This document shows, one piece after another, positions 1 through 12,393 of a stretch of 64,000 bases of DNA. A program made the position numbers and the translations under genes. Source of the stretch: Ascaris suum (Eukaryota; Nematoda; Chromadorea; Rhabditida; Ascarididae); contig CM024190.1 of assembly GCA_013433145.1 (NCBI GenBank), positions 7,850,120 to 7,914,119 on the forward strand. The letters are read 5' to 3'. Positions within the stretch are counted from its first letter, which is position 1. Every line of letters starts with the position of its first letter. A model generated the notes under the pieces. It did no database searches and had not been told where the DNA came from. It saw only the letters and a list, made by a program, of their open reading frames with translations.

Positions 1-2435
1 TTTTTTTTCTATAGTATTCGATAAAAATAAAACGTTTATTAGTTGAGAAATGAAAGAAAATTTTAAAATATATTCAAGTGGATTTATGCATTTTAATCAC
101 TCAACACGACTAGGAAATAACTTGAGAATTATTTTCAAAGGTCATTATTGTGTAATTTTACCGAATAAATATCGTTACTCTAGCTTTTGTGATACTCGAT
201 TAGAAAATATCGGATGAACTTATATAAACATACACATAGATGGGTGTGTTTTGAAGAGGTAAAATTTTTAAAAGCACATAAAAAAGCATTTTACTCTCTA
301 AAACTAAACATAAATGCATTTATTGTCCAACTAGTTTCAACGAATTTCATCAACATTATAGACTTCGCGCATATTGTTCACCTGTTTGAGCGCGAGCCTT
401 CACTTTTATATCAACTTTTGCAGTATAGTCTAAATAATTGCAACTAGAACTCCAGTATTTAAAAAAAAAGAGAGTGAGAATGATCAAGTAGGATTAGGAA
501 GAGAAAAATTTATCCACTCTCACGTCATTATTTTGACACCGACTGAAAGCTTCCCTTCTTTGAATTGTTTAGGTAATACTGCAGTGGAAATTGAAGTCTC
601 GCCAAATTCATAAGCTGTTCCGAACTAATTGTTTAGATTTTTGGGAAACTTTTTTGCCGTAGGTGTTTTGTTACGTCGTGAAGTGAGGGGGGTAAGAGGT
701 GTGAGGTGACAGAGTGGAGGTGAGGAATCGAGTTGAAAATCGTTGGAGCGTTTTCGTACATAAGAAAAAAATACCGAGGAAAAATGGCTGCTTGCTAATA
801 GTTTCGGAATGACTCAAAATTTGAGTTCGACTGAGATACAAATTGCATCTTAAACACTGATATCTGAAATATCCGCCATCCGAAAAAAAAAAATTAAAGA
901 AAATCAGCAATTAAAAAATGTTTGCAAAATTTTCCGGCAAAAAAACGTCCATTCTCAAAGAGAATTTTTTCCACTCAACGCATAATATTTGCCAACTTAT
1001 ATTAAAATATACGTTCCAATGGTATTGCAGAAAAAAAAAAAAAAAAAAAGTTCAGATGAAAAGATGACTATCGTTTAGCTAAAGTCGTTGTACTTTATAA
1101 TAATAGTTTCGCTTCTAAATTATACATTTATGCTAATGCTAGATGTATAATCTTAGCTAGTGAAAAGTCGTTTTTTTTTTTCAAGAGATAAAACTTTGCC
1201 AAAAAAAAAGAAAAAAAAATTGCGCCAAACTGCTTGGATTATTGGTTTCGTTTGTTCGATATGTTTTTGGCACAGAGGCGTAATCGTATTGTGCTGTGTT
1301 CGTTTAGCGAATAATTTGAAAGGATCGCATCTACAACGAAAGCTTTTATAGACAATGCGAACAAACGACGACGGCATTTTGGATGATAGCCGATTCGTGA
1401 ATGGGCAGTAATTAGCAGCGGTAAGGAGAAACATCGAACGGCAAAAGGCGATCTGTTTTTGGACGAGCTTAATGGGTGAATCGTCATCAATACATCCATT
1501 GGATGCATGTTGTATGAATTTTTTTTTTTTGCTGTTTTTTTTATTTCTTAGTTTTTGAATGATAGGCCACCTCGTTCGTTTCTTTAAAATATTCTAGAAC
1601 ATTTAGTTAGCGACGGCGATACTTCACGCTTATGAATGAGACCGGAAGAAATTGCATACCATTTTATAACAACACAGGAACGCCCATAATTTTTCCGTGG
1701 AGCGAACAGTCGTGGAAAATTAGACAATAAAACATCACTAAAGATTTATGAGCATTTTATTGTCAATGAAATCCCTTTCATTTCATCTTCAGTAAGTCCA
1801 CTTATGTAAATTCACCAATAGCAGTTCCTTCCACACATTTTCATAGGGTTTATACCTCACTGTTTTGAGCATGTAGCCCATTGCATAATTACATAAATTT
1901 ACGTCTCATAAGTTTCCAGTTTACTGTCCATTGTTAAGGCAGAAATTTGTGACAGGTTTTAAAAAGTGTCTTTCTCATAGTGATACTAAAATTCGAACGA
2001 TGAAATCACCACAAGCCGGCTTTTTGGAATGAACCGCAAATTGCGAACTTTAGTGGGCTTTAAGAAACGCCCGCCGAAGGCACTAAAGATTTTGTATTGT
2101 TGAATGATTTTTCTCCGAATTTGCCGAAACTTTCTACTCATACCAATGCTCAATCACCGCTTTTTTATGACTCATTTTAAGAAAATACTGACATTTGCGA
2201 CCGGCCACCTGAGTTCAAGTAGGCGGGGTTCGAGTTGGAGGCAGCAAAAAATAAACAAACCTCAAACGCTCTCTTGCCAACGTATAAAATGGTTGGTGCC
2301 TCCAGTATTGGTCAGTAGATAGTTATATTCATCAGTGATGCAGAAAATATCTATAAAGGCACCTTTAGAACTTATTCGTTGACAGAAATCTTCTCCATAA
2401 GCCGTCAAATCAGTTGCCCGTATATCTCTTCTCCT

Positions 2436-2460
2436 CCCCCCCCCCCCCCAAAAAAAAAAA
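2436..2460. repeat. Homopolymer pair C14-A11
   Basis: A run of C followed directly by a run of A. Confidence 0.95.
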
Positions 2461-3782
2461 ATTCATAGATGGATCGTATTGTTTACTGCTAATCGGGTAG
2501 CACCAAAAGCAATCAACAGCAACGATTGAGCATAAGAATTGTCAGATATCGATAGACTTGCTTTTCATAAAGGCGCTTCTCACACGTTGATCCATCAAAT
2601 CAACATTCAGCCGAAAAATGATGGTAAGGGTAAAATGACGGTAAAAATTGCTGAAAAATCCGTTTAGCCTGTAAGTGAATGATTCCATCTATAAAAATCC
2701 ATAGTTTAAGGGAATTGGATGCTGCGAAATTCTCATTGATATGTACTGCTTAAGTTTGCCAGCACTTCTGCTTTAAATAAATTTTAAATTAAATTGCATT
2801 AGTTGTTTATTCGGCTAATTTGTGTTCAACACTACGAACATATTCGTCGTCGATGTTTAATTTGCTCATGCGAAAGAATATCTCCTGATATGAAATTCAG
2901 AAAGAATCGATGACCATTTTCCTTTCCATACTCTTCACCTTGAAATAAGTAAACGAATGCTAATTTAGTTTATAGAGATTTTAGAATGCTTAACAAATAG
3001 CTTAGAATAAACTATTTAAGCCGAAAATAAAAAAAATAAACTCATTCTCCTTCTCGAAATATTATTTGCATAATGCGGCTGCGATTATTAGTATTATTTA
3101 AAGCTTATTATGTTGTCATATGTTGGCAATTGCTTTTTAATTCATAATATTAGTTCGTTTGGCAAAGATGTCCTCCGTTGGAACAGAGCATTGACTGCAG
3201 AATCTTTTTTTTTTTTTTTCGAGGAGGGGGAAAGGAGAATGGGATGGGGAAGGAATGCAACAATATTTTAATATCGAACGATGAAATTCTTCATGAGTGA
3301 AATTACTAGGTTCTTAGTGTGGTGCTAATTTCTTTGAAATGTCAACACAACGAAAACAATTCAACATCATCATAAGCCAGAAGTGCGCAATGCAAAGATA
3401 ATATATTAGATGGTAAACATAGAATGTCTCTTGTTCAACCGAATCGCGCATAAGAACACCGACAATGGCTTAGCATGCGTTAGCATTCATTTCCTTTCGT
3501 TAATGGAAAATTGCCTCTTGCTAGTGATCATTGCTGTTGAGTTCTTGTTGCATTTTAAAATTATAACTATTGTATTTACAGCTCGTAATTTCTCAATTCT
3601 TCAGTTAACTAAAAGCTTATAAAATGTGAAATAAAAAGTCTAAGAAAGTATGCTTTTTTGCTTGAGGTAAATAATATAAAGTATAATTGAAATGAGTGAA
3701 AAAAAAATGTCTTAGGTGAAAATTGGTTAAAGGTTCCTTACGTTTCAACGCCTATCATTAGTAAAGAAGGTGCGTTTGCAGA

Positions 3783-3803
3783 TTATTATTATTATTATTA
3801 TTT
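3783..3803. repeat. (ATT)n microsatellite
   Basis: About seven ATT units followed by a T run. Confidence 0.9.
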
Positions 3804-4266
3804 TTTTACTTCAGGAGATAATAAATAGTGGAAAAAATTCTTCTTATAAATCGATGTGAAGAGTTTAATGGCCCTATATGTATTCGTTTATGATAATAAA
3901 GACAATTGGTGGTCGTAAATGCGAATAGGTTGAGCGCTATTGGTTGGCAATGGCATATTTACATGCGAGTTAATGTTGAAAGTTTCCTAGAGCTGAGAAG
4001 CATAAAAAATGATATGAAAGATTGAAATACACGGTAATTTTATTTTGTTTTTCGATAAACTAGAGAGAAATAAAGCAACGTTGAAAGTGATAGTGAAAAT
4101 TTAAGCCATATAACGAGTGTGGTCTGCAATATGCTCTACTCTCTCGGCTGCCAACATCTGATGCTTAGTCAACATTTGCCACAGACAACAATCGATTAAA
4201 ACATAACCCTTTTATATTCAAACATTTCTCAATGCATTCAGCAATTTCTATGTTTCGAGAAAACCA

Positions 4267-4287
4267 CCCCCCCCCCCCCCCCCCCCA
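4267..4287. repeat. Poly-C tract, 21 bases
   Basis: Unbroken C run (G on the minus strand) in an AT-rich region; could form i-motif or G-rich structures and is error-prone in sequencing. Confidence 0.95.
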
Positions 4288-4518
4288 CTTGAGCACGATT
4301 TTTGAGTTCATATTGACCAGAGAGTAATGTAATATTTAATGAGATCTTCGTGATCTCTTTTTTTTATAGCGTTTCAAATTTTACGCCACATCTTTATTTG
4401 AGCTCAAAAATGCGCTAAAGCTGTATGAGTGAATCCATCTGTTAAGCAGGAGTCAAGTTATCTTTCAGATCGTTCGAAAGGAGATATCAAAAACACAAAT
4501 TAGTTGCAGGTATTTTCT

Positions 4519-4580
4519 CTCAAGTGCCGCTGAAATTCTTGATTAGTATCCACCGGCTAGTCTTCAGTGCCGCTACTTGA
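4519..4580. repeat. Imperfect inverted repeat
   Basis: CTCAAGT-GCCG-CTGAA pairs with TTCAG-TGCCGCT-ACTTGAG across a loop of about 28 bases. The internal loop is large, so this is more likely a small inverted repeat than a microRNA. Confidence 0.5.
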
Positions 4581-5538
4581 GATCAGTGTCACCGAGCTGT
4601 GGTGGCGAACAAAAGACCGCTGTATTCATAATGATCCGTGTATTCCCTTGTTTGACTAAGTAACCATCAAAAATAAGCCAATCGATATGAGAGTAGTTCA
4701 TATTGATAAGGTAGTGTAGCAATATTGATATCTTTTGAGGGAAATATTTTCACTTGTTTGATGTTTACGTTTTACTTGCGCGAAAAAGAATATGGCTGCA
4801 TTTGTAGTATAAGCAAAAATTAGAATGATGTCGACCAACACCTATGGAATTGCTCAATTCCAGCGAACTTTCTGCTGAGGAATTGGGTCAGTCCTAGGAA
4901 AGTATTCTCGTTCTTTGTTTCAAAAGTCTCGGCTTGTTTATTCACTTTCGTCGCTAAAAGGGGCCGCATATATAGTGTTTTAGTATATCTCAGATATGTC
5001 CCGATGAGATGAGGAAAATGTAATGTCTTGCCCCTAGAATGCGGATATAATAGAGGAAATTTGCAATTTCTCAATCAGGATACTTGCTGTAGCTTTTTTA
5101 CTACGATCAAGCCTGAGATTAATTCTTGATAGGTACCAAGAATGGAGGATTACTTGACTTTGTATATGAGTGCCCAAAAAGTGTATTCCTATAGTGGCCT
5201 GTTTAAAATTTGAATAATTTTTACGGGTAAGAGTGAAAGCTTTGAATTGAGCAGCGACAACTGTTTTCATCGCGATGAGCTTAGCCCATAGGATGCGCGC
5301 CATTGCTCTTTGTATGTAAGCCAACATCACATTTGCTTGAGTGAAATGCATTTTGCGATGAGTTTCGCGTGATAGTTTCATTGTTCTTAGGCAGATGCAA
5401 TGTGAAACAATCTCGCAAAGTTTTCGATAACCATTTAATTCATCAAATAGCAGAATTTTTATGACACGAACCAACCTCTACTAAGGAAGCTATTATACGT
5501 CGACTTGCAACGTCACTATTCTTTTTTTTTGTAAAATT

Positions 5539-5659
<121 letters not shown>

Positions 5660-8069
5660 GCCAAGAATCCTGATTTCTAAAATTCCCAAGGTTCTGTGTT
5701 ATCCACTTTTTAGGATTTAAGAGAAAATCTTATCAGCCATTGTTGTTAATTCAATGGACATAGAAAATTACGTTAGCTAATGCTGACGTCATTAAGCATA
5801 GTGAGAGAAGAGAGAAGAAACTTTCGATTTATCATTCCCAATGATAATCAATTGACTTATCTGTGTTTTTTAAAACCCCACAGCGCCAAATCACTAAAGC
5901 GCAATACCAATACGAAAATATTTCAAAAAGGCGGACGAAAATGCAAAGCAGGTGAGACATTTCTTGTCATCATCTCCATGCTTACATGTACATGATTTTC
6001 ATTAATACTCATCACTTCTATCCTTTTTCACTATTTTGAAACCGTAGAAATTCATTCGATCGCCTTTAAATTCCGAGAATCTAGATCCTCGTTAATACGA
6101 GATTTCACGACCCTAAATGCCTAACATTTCTCACATCCCTATTATTGGCGAATGGTGAAAGTGACCGAATGAAATTTTTAAAATTTTATTCTTCATCTCG
6201 CCTAAAAGAATGTTCCACTCGCTCGAGCACTAAATTCAAGTCATGGAAATGCTTTTCTTCTAGAATTCACCTACGCTTGTGCTCGTATTTTGGCTGCAGC
6301 TTACCATCTTTCAATAATTTTACTTTTGTCGACTCTTCATTTACGTGAATTATTACAGATCCTCTCAAAATAACTTGTGGATTCCTCAATGAACGGTTAA
6401 GGTAATTCTGATATCTGCCTGTTGCAGTAAGTATGTTTTTGAATTATTTCAGAACTGAAGAAGGCAGGACATGCTCATCCAAGTGATCCTAATGTAGATC
6501 AATGGATCAATTTTTATCACTGAAACACCTCACCCCTCCCCCCCTTTCCCCCCAGCACTTATCAATACGAGCAGTGCTACGCGGTGCAATTAAAATGCTG
6601 GTGTCGTGAAATTTATAGACAGCATACCTGAGAGCACTTGCAATTTCGCTCGGGAACTGATCCACAAAATCCACGAAATATAAGAAACCACGTCAAACTT
6701 TAGGTTCGAAAATATGTTTACATCGAACATTGCGCAAAGCAACAAAACTCTTAATGCAAGCAGCTGAGAACAGAGTATCTTTGAACAGATGAATTAGCTG
6801 CATGTTTCAAGAATATTAGGTGAATTTCCAGTCTCGACAGTTCTGATTACGTGAGAATGACGATATATGGCTGCTTCAATTGAAAGCATATTAAAAAAGA
6901 GAATATCAATGTGATGGTGCCACTCGTCTTTTCGCCTTTCAGGTGACTTAATCGCTACCACCATAAAAGTGTCTCCTATAACTGCGCCTTAGGCAGCTCT
7001 GGATTGCGTTTCCGACAGATGTGCCCCGAAGATTACGCATTTAGCAAATATGCCAGCCGATGTTGCCACTCCCACCACTGACTTTATCATGCACAATCAG
7101 CAACACCTACCTCCCCGAAAAAAGGCGCCTCTTTACTATTGCTATCTCAATTGTTGCATTTGCGATGAACGAATAGGAAAACATTTAAAATATTGAAGAG
7201 TTGGCGCTCACGAGTGTGAAGAGTGAATGGATTAGGAGCGCCGAAACGAGTATCTGGTAGAACACGTTGCGAAGAGAAGGTGCTGATGATTTTACTCCAT
7301 AAGAGTTCATTTTTAGGAATTCACATATCGTGGCCTTTGTTATGGGCCCGGAAATATTCTAGGGATTTATGCATAGATGGCACAATTAGACGGAAAGAAA
7401 TTACTGCACAAAAATTCCAGAATTTGCTTTCAAAGTTTCGTAATACACAAGAAACGAACGCTTCGCATGTTGAAAAAATGAAAATCACTAAAAGAACTGG
7501 TTGGGCCAGAGAAATCAACCGAGCATTTAACATAACACTGATAGGCTTGTAGACAATGGAGGTTGGAGCAAAGGAGCTTCTTCTTGTGAACTTATTATAC
7601 CTTTTCAAACGCAATCGGCCTCATCCTTCAAGCCCTTAAACTTGATCAAGTTTGTCGGTGGAAAATGGTCAAAGGTTCGCACAAAACAATGCAACAGACA
7701 TTTCATAATGACCTCCTACAGAAATATATTCAAAAAAATGTCTAGCTGGGTTCTTTCGGAGCAACTATGTCTTGCTATTGACAAACATAACGTTGTAGCA
7801 CGAGAAAATTAGAAAACATCCCCATTCATTGCTGCCACAAGGTGAAGAAGGCCACTGAAACAAAGAAATTGTTCTTTAACTGAATTAAAAGTGGAGATAC
7901 TCCAATCCATTTCAAACTGTTCAAGGTATTCGTGATGATTTTACTGGGTAACGGCATTACAGTTTATAAATTTCATATTGTGTAAAATATTAGATTGATT
8001 GAGCGAATGCAATAGCATTTCACTGCACGAATATCCATTATATATCAAACAATTATAAAGGTTCATGAG

Positions 8070-8070
<1 letters not shown>

Positions 8071-8101
<31 letters not shown>
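8071..8101. repeat. (ACA)n microsatellite
   Basis: Ten ACA units; makes a poly-Val frame on the minus strand that is not a gene. Confidence 0.95.
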
Positions 8102-8569
8102 AAAGGATCGTAAATTTTGGCAATCTTAAGCTAAGAGAAGCAATGACTGATTTTTTTTCAACTATATCATGTGTGGCATACGATTAAAATGATTTATCAA
8201 ATCTAAGAAATTTATGATATTCAAAAATATAATTCGCATAAAGTTCAGCAATTTTCTAATGCAACAAATCACCACTAATACGAAAACATTCTTATAGAAA
8301 ACCGTTGTTTGAAAACATCCTACAAAGACGCCTATCACTTTGCAATATATAAATTCGATTATTACTGAAAAATTACTTCTGTAAAAAAGAAAAAAATAGG
8401 CAATGGTAAATCACATTTGCACTAAAGAGTAATGCGAGATTCGATTTCGGGGAGGGGGGAGGGGCTTTTTCTAACATAGTCGTTTTTGTTAGCCATAGAT
8501 ATGTTGTTCAGAATAACCTACGTATTCGACATCAACTGGTAAGCGCTGGCGTCCACAAATTTTCAATCT

Positions 8570-9117
8570 ATGTGGCTATATGTCTGTGTAACCATGTTTC
8601 TGCGTGTCTCTGTGCTTATCTGTCCATACATCCGTGCGGCCATTCGTCTGTGTTTGTGCGGCCGTGCATCTGTATGTAACAGTGCATTGGCATACCTGCG
8701 TGCCCGCGTCTGTATTTCTACGTTTTTTTTTGTATGTTCGCATGTCTGTGCTTGCATGTACCTGCGTACCTGCGTGTAATTTCGCCTGTGTGCCTCTTTG
8801 TAAATGCGCCCATGTATCTGTATATATCCGTGTCTCCTGGTGCTCATATTTGCCTATGCATAGCTGTTTGCCTATGTGCATCTTTATCATGTGTAGTGAT
8901 ATGTCTGTGTACATATGCGTGGTCTGTGCGTGGCCATATCTCAGTATGTGTCTGTTTGTGTATGTGTTGTCTGTTCGCGTCTGTCTGCGTCTGTGCGCGC
9001 ATATGTCAATGTGTACCTGTGTGATGTGTCGTTTGTGTGTGTCCCTGCATCTTTATGTCTCTAGTTATATCCGTGTATGCCTGTTTGTGTTTGCATATAT
9101 CCGTGTAGCCGTTCAGT
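8570..9117. repeat. Degenerate TG/TCTG-rich minisatellite
   Basis: About 550 bases built from loosely repeated words such as TGTCTGTGT, TGCGTG, ATCTGTAT and CCGTGT with no fixed register, interrupted by a T8 run at 8,722-8,731. Open frames of up to 174 codons exist on both strands only because the repeat lacks TAA/TAG/TGA on those phases (Cys/Val/Leu/Ser-rich on plus, Thr/Arg/His/Gln-rich on minus). Confidence 0.85.
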
Positions 9118-11040
9118 TTATTTTTTAATTGTCGGCTGCTCCACAAAGTCCGAGCGATGACCATCCACTTCATTGTTCGTTCACTACCTCAAGAGTCTCT
9201 ATCGAAAACAGCGAAAGCATTTCATGACGAGCATCGAAATCCTATCACAATTAATGCTACTTCATTGAACTTGTCGTTCATGCATAGCTGCGGAGAAATT
9301 TCCAATCCATTCATGGATGTTTGTGTAAATTGCGACAAAAAAAAAAAATTCCTACTTCTTATGGGCATCTCAAGATAGGAATCGATCATAAAAAATCATC
9401 ATTTTGTTCATTTTATTTGAAGCATTTTTAGTGATGTTTAGATATGAAGAATTCTTCTGTTGAAACACATGTGAATGGGGGGTTTTTTTTTTTAAAACGA
9501 TGGTGTGAATTGTGGAAATGAATAAACAAATGCCAGATGAAAAATCGCGTTTTGCGATATTGCACATAGATGAAAATAAGATTAAATTCCATACTTTTCA
9601 TAATCGTTTTACATGCTACCTTAGTGTTATTCGTTTGTGAAGCGCTCATCATCTCTAGCGGATGCTATTTTATAAAATGTTTAGTTCTTCAACAGTAAAA
9701 TTTAAAATATATTCAGAAAAGATCTTTTTTTTTTCTCACACATATCAAAAAGTCACAAAACTTGAAAGATAAACTGAACTTAAATACATGTGTGAGTGTC
9801 TTTTTTTTTCAGCTGTGATGATCTTTTTCCTGTTCGTAGTGGTCAATTGCAACGTTTAGCGGCTATTAGTTACTATGTAAATATTTACATCGCAGAGAGT
9901 TTCAGCGATTTCTTTTGTTTAGCGAGCGTCCACAGATACCAATTTTACTTCCTGTTGAAGAAATGACAACGCCTTCCTCAGCGAAGTGGACTCCGTGTTT
10001 TAGGTTGAATTACTGCGGTAGCTTGCTTTCAGCTATTTTCGTTGTTGTCCTCCTACGACTACAAAAGTGCGCACTATAAACTTTGGATCGTTTAATATGC
10101 TCGGACCCGAAGAATTTCAATAAGTGCGAGGTTTTAAATTTCCTGTTGGATCCTGCATCGGAATATATCAGGCAGCTATCCGGAAAATATTCATAAAATA
10201 TCGGCAGAGTTGTATTTCCGGTAACGTGCAGTGATTTTAAAAAGCTTCTTGAAGGAAAAAGTTCGTGAAGCCAATGAAATCAATGCTCAGCGCATAAGCA
10301 AGAGCTACCTCTTATACGTCCAATATTTGATGAATGTTTCTTCCGACGGGAATTCAGAATTGTATACATTTTTTAAGGCGCTAACTCCATTTGGAAATTA
10401 AAGAGCGTTTGGCATTTCCCGACACTTTCTGAGCGTGAGCCGGCTATGGACTGCGAAGCTTGCACATGCCAAAGTGACGGTATTGAAAGCATTTCTAGAC
10501 GCGACATGCAAGCCTCTAGCTTTAGTTGAAGGTTATTTGAAAGTTTATTCGAAGGTAGAGAAGTTGATTGCTGTAATTTTAGTGATTTATTTAGCTGACG
10601 GTAATTTACACACATGCTTCGTGCTCACTGCATAAGGGAGTGAAGATGTCATTTTGTGTTTAATTTCGAGAGAACCTCATCACCTTCAACTACTCCTTAG
10701 AGAGAACTCTCGAGCTTCATCATTCGCTACTCGAGAAATATCGTTCGAACCAGTGACTAAGGTCAGCGGCGCCTCAAGCCAAAGAGGATTTGTTCATCTG
10801 CTATACGTATGCAATAGCCGTATCGAATAATTGCGCCGTACTTAACGCTTATATACTGCTTTTTTACATACGTTGTGTAATTTGTTGATCGCAGTGCTAA
10901 ATTTTTTGCAACAAGTAGTGCTCAGTCCTCAGTGGTTTCGGTTTCTAGCTTTGATGTTAAAAACCCGTTTCACGTAAGCGCAACGTTTCATGTGACTGGA
11001 ATCATGGTGGGAGAGCAATCTAGACGAGTGATCGGCAAGC
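9118..11040. other. Noncoding stretch, no supported gene
   Basis: AT-rich with poly-A and poly-T runs near 9,340, 9,480 and 9,725. No exon, RNA gene or mobile element recognised. Confidence 0.6.
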
Positions 11041-11770
11041 TGGTTGGTATATCTAGTTAGCAGCCACTACCCGCTGGCGAGTTTAGATGGTAGTCAGTGT
11101 CGCTGATGCTCATCACTGGGTATAGTTATCGCTCTATAGGTCATCGACTCGTGTTGGGGGAGCGCATTATGGAGAGAGTTCGTGATTGCCAGCAAGCACT
11201 GTTGCGTGCGTGTGTTCGTCAGGGGCCAAATCGACGTAATGGGCATTTGAGGGCAAGGAGTGCGTCGGGTGGTTGAAGAAGGAGTGCCTTTGGGGGTGGG
11301 GGCCAAGCGAGGAGAGGAGAGGAAAAGGAGGTGATGAGCGAGCTGAGCTCAGTGACTGCTTGTTGTGCAGCTGCGGCAGCTACTCGTGCAAGCAGCCCGC
11401 TGTGGGCCAGAGCTCGTCACGCATTTAGCCGACGCCCAAATTTCGGACTCGTCTCATCCTAATTATGCGCGAGGGCCGATCGACGCAGCGCTTCTTTTCT
11501 TTTACGTCTTTTTCCGTCTGTCGCGCCTTTCAAAGCTTCGCGCACATAAAATGACAACTAGGTCGTGCAGTGGGAGCGTTGTGCTTCCCGTGCCGCGTCC
11601 ACAGCTTGTTTGGCGATCATGGTTTCTTCGTTGGGAAAGATGCACCAAGCGTTTTTGTATAATTCTTTGAGAGTTTTTATTCGGGCCTCAGTTGGTGTTT
11701 TTCGTGGTCGCATTTGTGCATGTGAACAGATCGCTTTTTTTTTCGGCCTCATCAAGCGTCATATGTGAAT
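11041..11770. promoter_or_regulatory. GC/CpG-richer island upstream of mir-133 (possible pri-mir-133 promoter)
   Basis: A stretch rich in G, C and CG dinucleotides, with a purine-rich GAGGAGAGGAGAGG segment near 11,310 and repeated GCAGC words around 11,370-11,400. It ends about 560 bases before the mir-133 hairpin on the same strand. ORFs of 65-101 codons are present in several frames but overlap and have no recognisable domain. Promoter or noncoding-exon function is inferred from composition and position. Confidence 0.35.
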
Positions 11771-12113
11771 GGCTGAGTGATACCAGCCTCTCAACCCCAC
11801 CAACGCCCCGTTTTCTGATGTTTCATTCATAGATGTCGTTACTGCAAATGTTTTACGCTCCCTCCATGATGCTTCCACTGCTTTTACCGCAACTTAACTC
11901 GATATTCCTTTCATATTCTTTATCTTCCTCTTATAATGTCCAATTTAATTCTTTGGCTGTTTTCATATACGGAAATGAAAGGGGATGTGAGCTTTGATTT
12001 CTGGCAGACCGAGTTTATTTTCGTTTTTGTTCAACTTCGACGCGAGTGTATTGAACAGTTCAGGATTGCTGTTTTTTTTACGTCTCGAGCGCAGCAAATC
12101 CTCCTTCTGTCGG

Positions 12114-12264
<151 letters not shown>

Positions 12265-12325
12265 CTTGGCGGTCGAGTCTTTTCAGAGACAAATCGACAT
12301 ACTAGAACGGCGAACTCTTCCGTTC

Positions 12326-12393
12326 ACGTACCTGGTTGTAGCCGAGCCAAATTGTGTTTAGTGTATCAATTGGTCCCCTTCAACCAGCTACGA
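12326..12393 (+). ncRNA. mir-133: mir-133 precursor hairpin; mature miR-133 at 12370-12390 (3' arm)
   Basis: The 3' arm holds TTGGTCCCCTTCAACCAGCT, the mature miR-133 sequence of vertebrates and insects, preceded by an extra AT. The 5' arm (GTACCTGGTTGTAG ... CCAAATTG) pairs with it through GTA/TAC, CTGGTTG/CAACCAG, CCAA/TTGG and ATTG/CAAT, with an internal loop in the middle and a terminal loop of about 12 bases, the normal pre-miRNA shape. miR-133 is a muscle microRNA repressing proliferation and cytoskeletal targets in other animals; its role here is inferred. A (TA)73 tract ends about 60 bases upstream and a GC-richer island lies 0.5-1.3 kb upstream. Very unlikely to be chance: 20 conserved bases plus the hairpin. 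Confidence 0.93.

Noticed and set aside
2507..2530. TAGCACCAAAAGC resembles the miR-29/miR-83 seed with a partly pairing upstream arm.
   Set aside because: The terminal loop would be only about six bases and pairing is broken; not a credible pre-miRNA.
5034..5474. 146-codon minus-strand open frame.
   Set aside because: No recognisable domain, no splice partners; treated as chance.
8898..8915. TGATATGTCTG matches the start of miR-50.
   Set aside because: It sits in the TG-rich minisatellite, where such words arise by chance; no hairpin.
8604..9128. 174-codon Cys/Val/Ser-rich open frame.
   Set aside because: Low-complexity product of the TG-rich repeat, with rival open frames on both strands.
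9181..9205. Minus strand reads TTGAGGTAGTGAACG, a let-7 family seed (GAGGTAG).
   Set aside because: The rest does not match let-7 and no complementary arm lies within 100 bases on either side.
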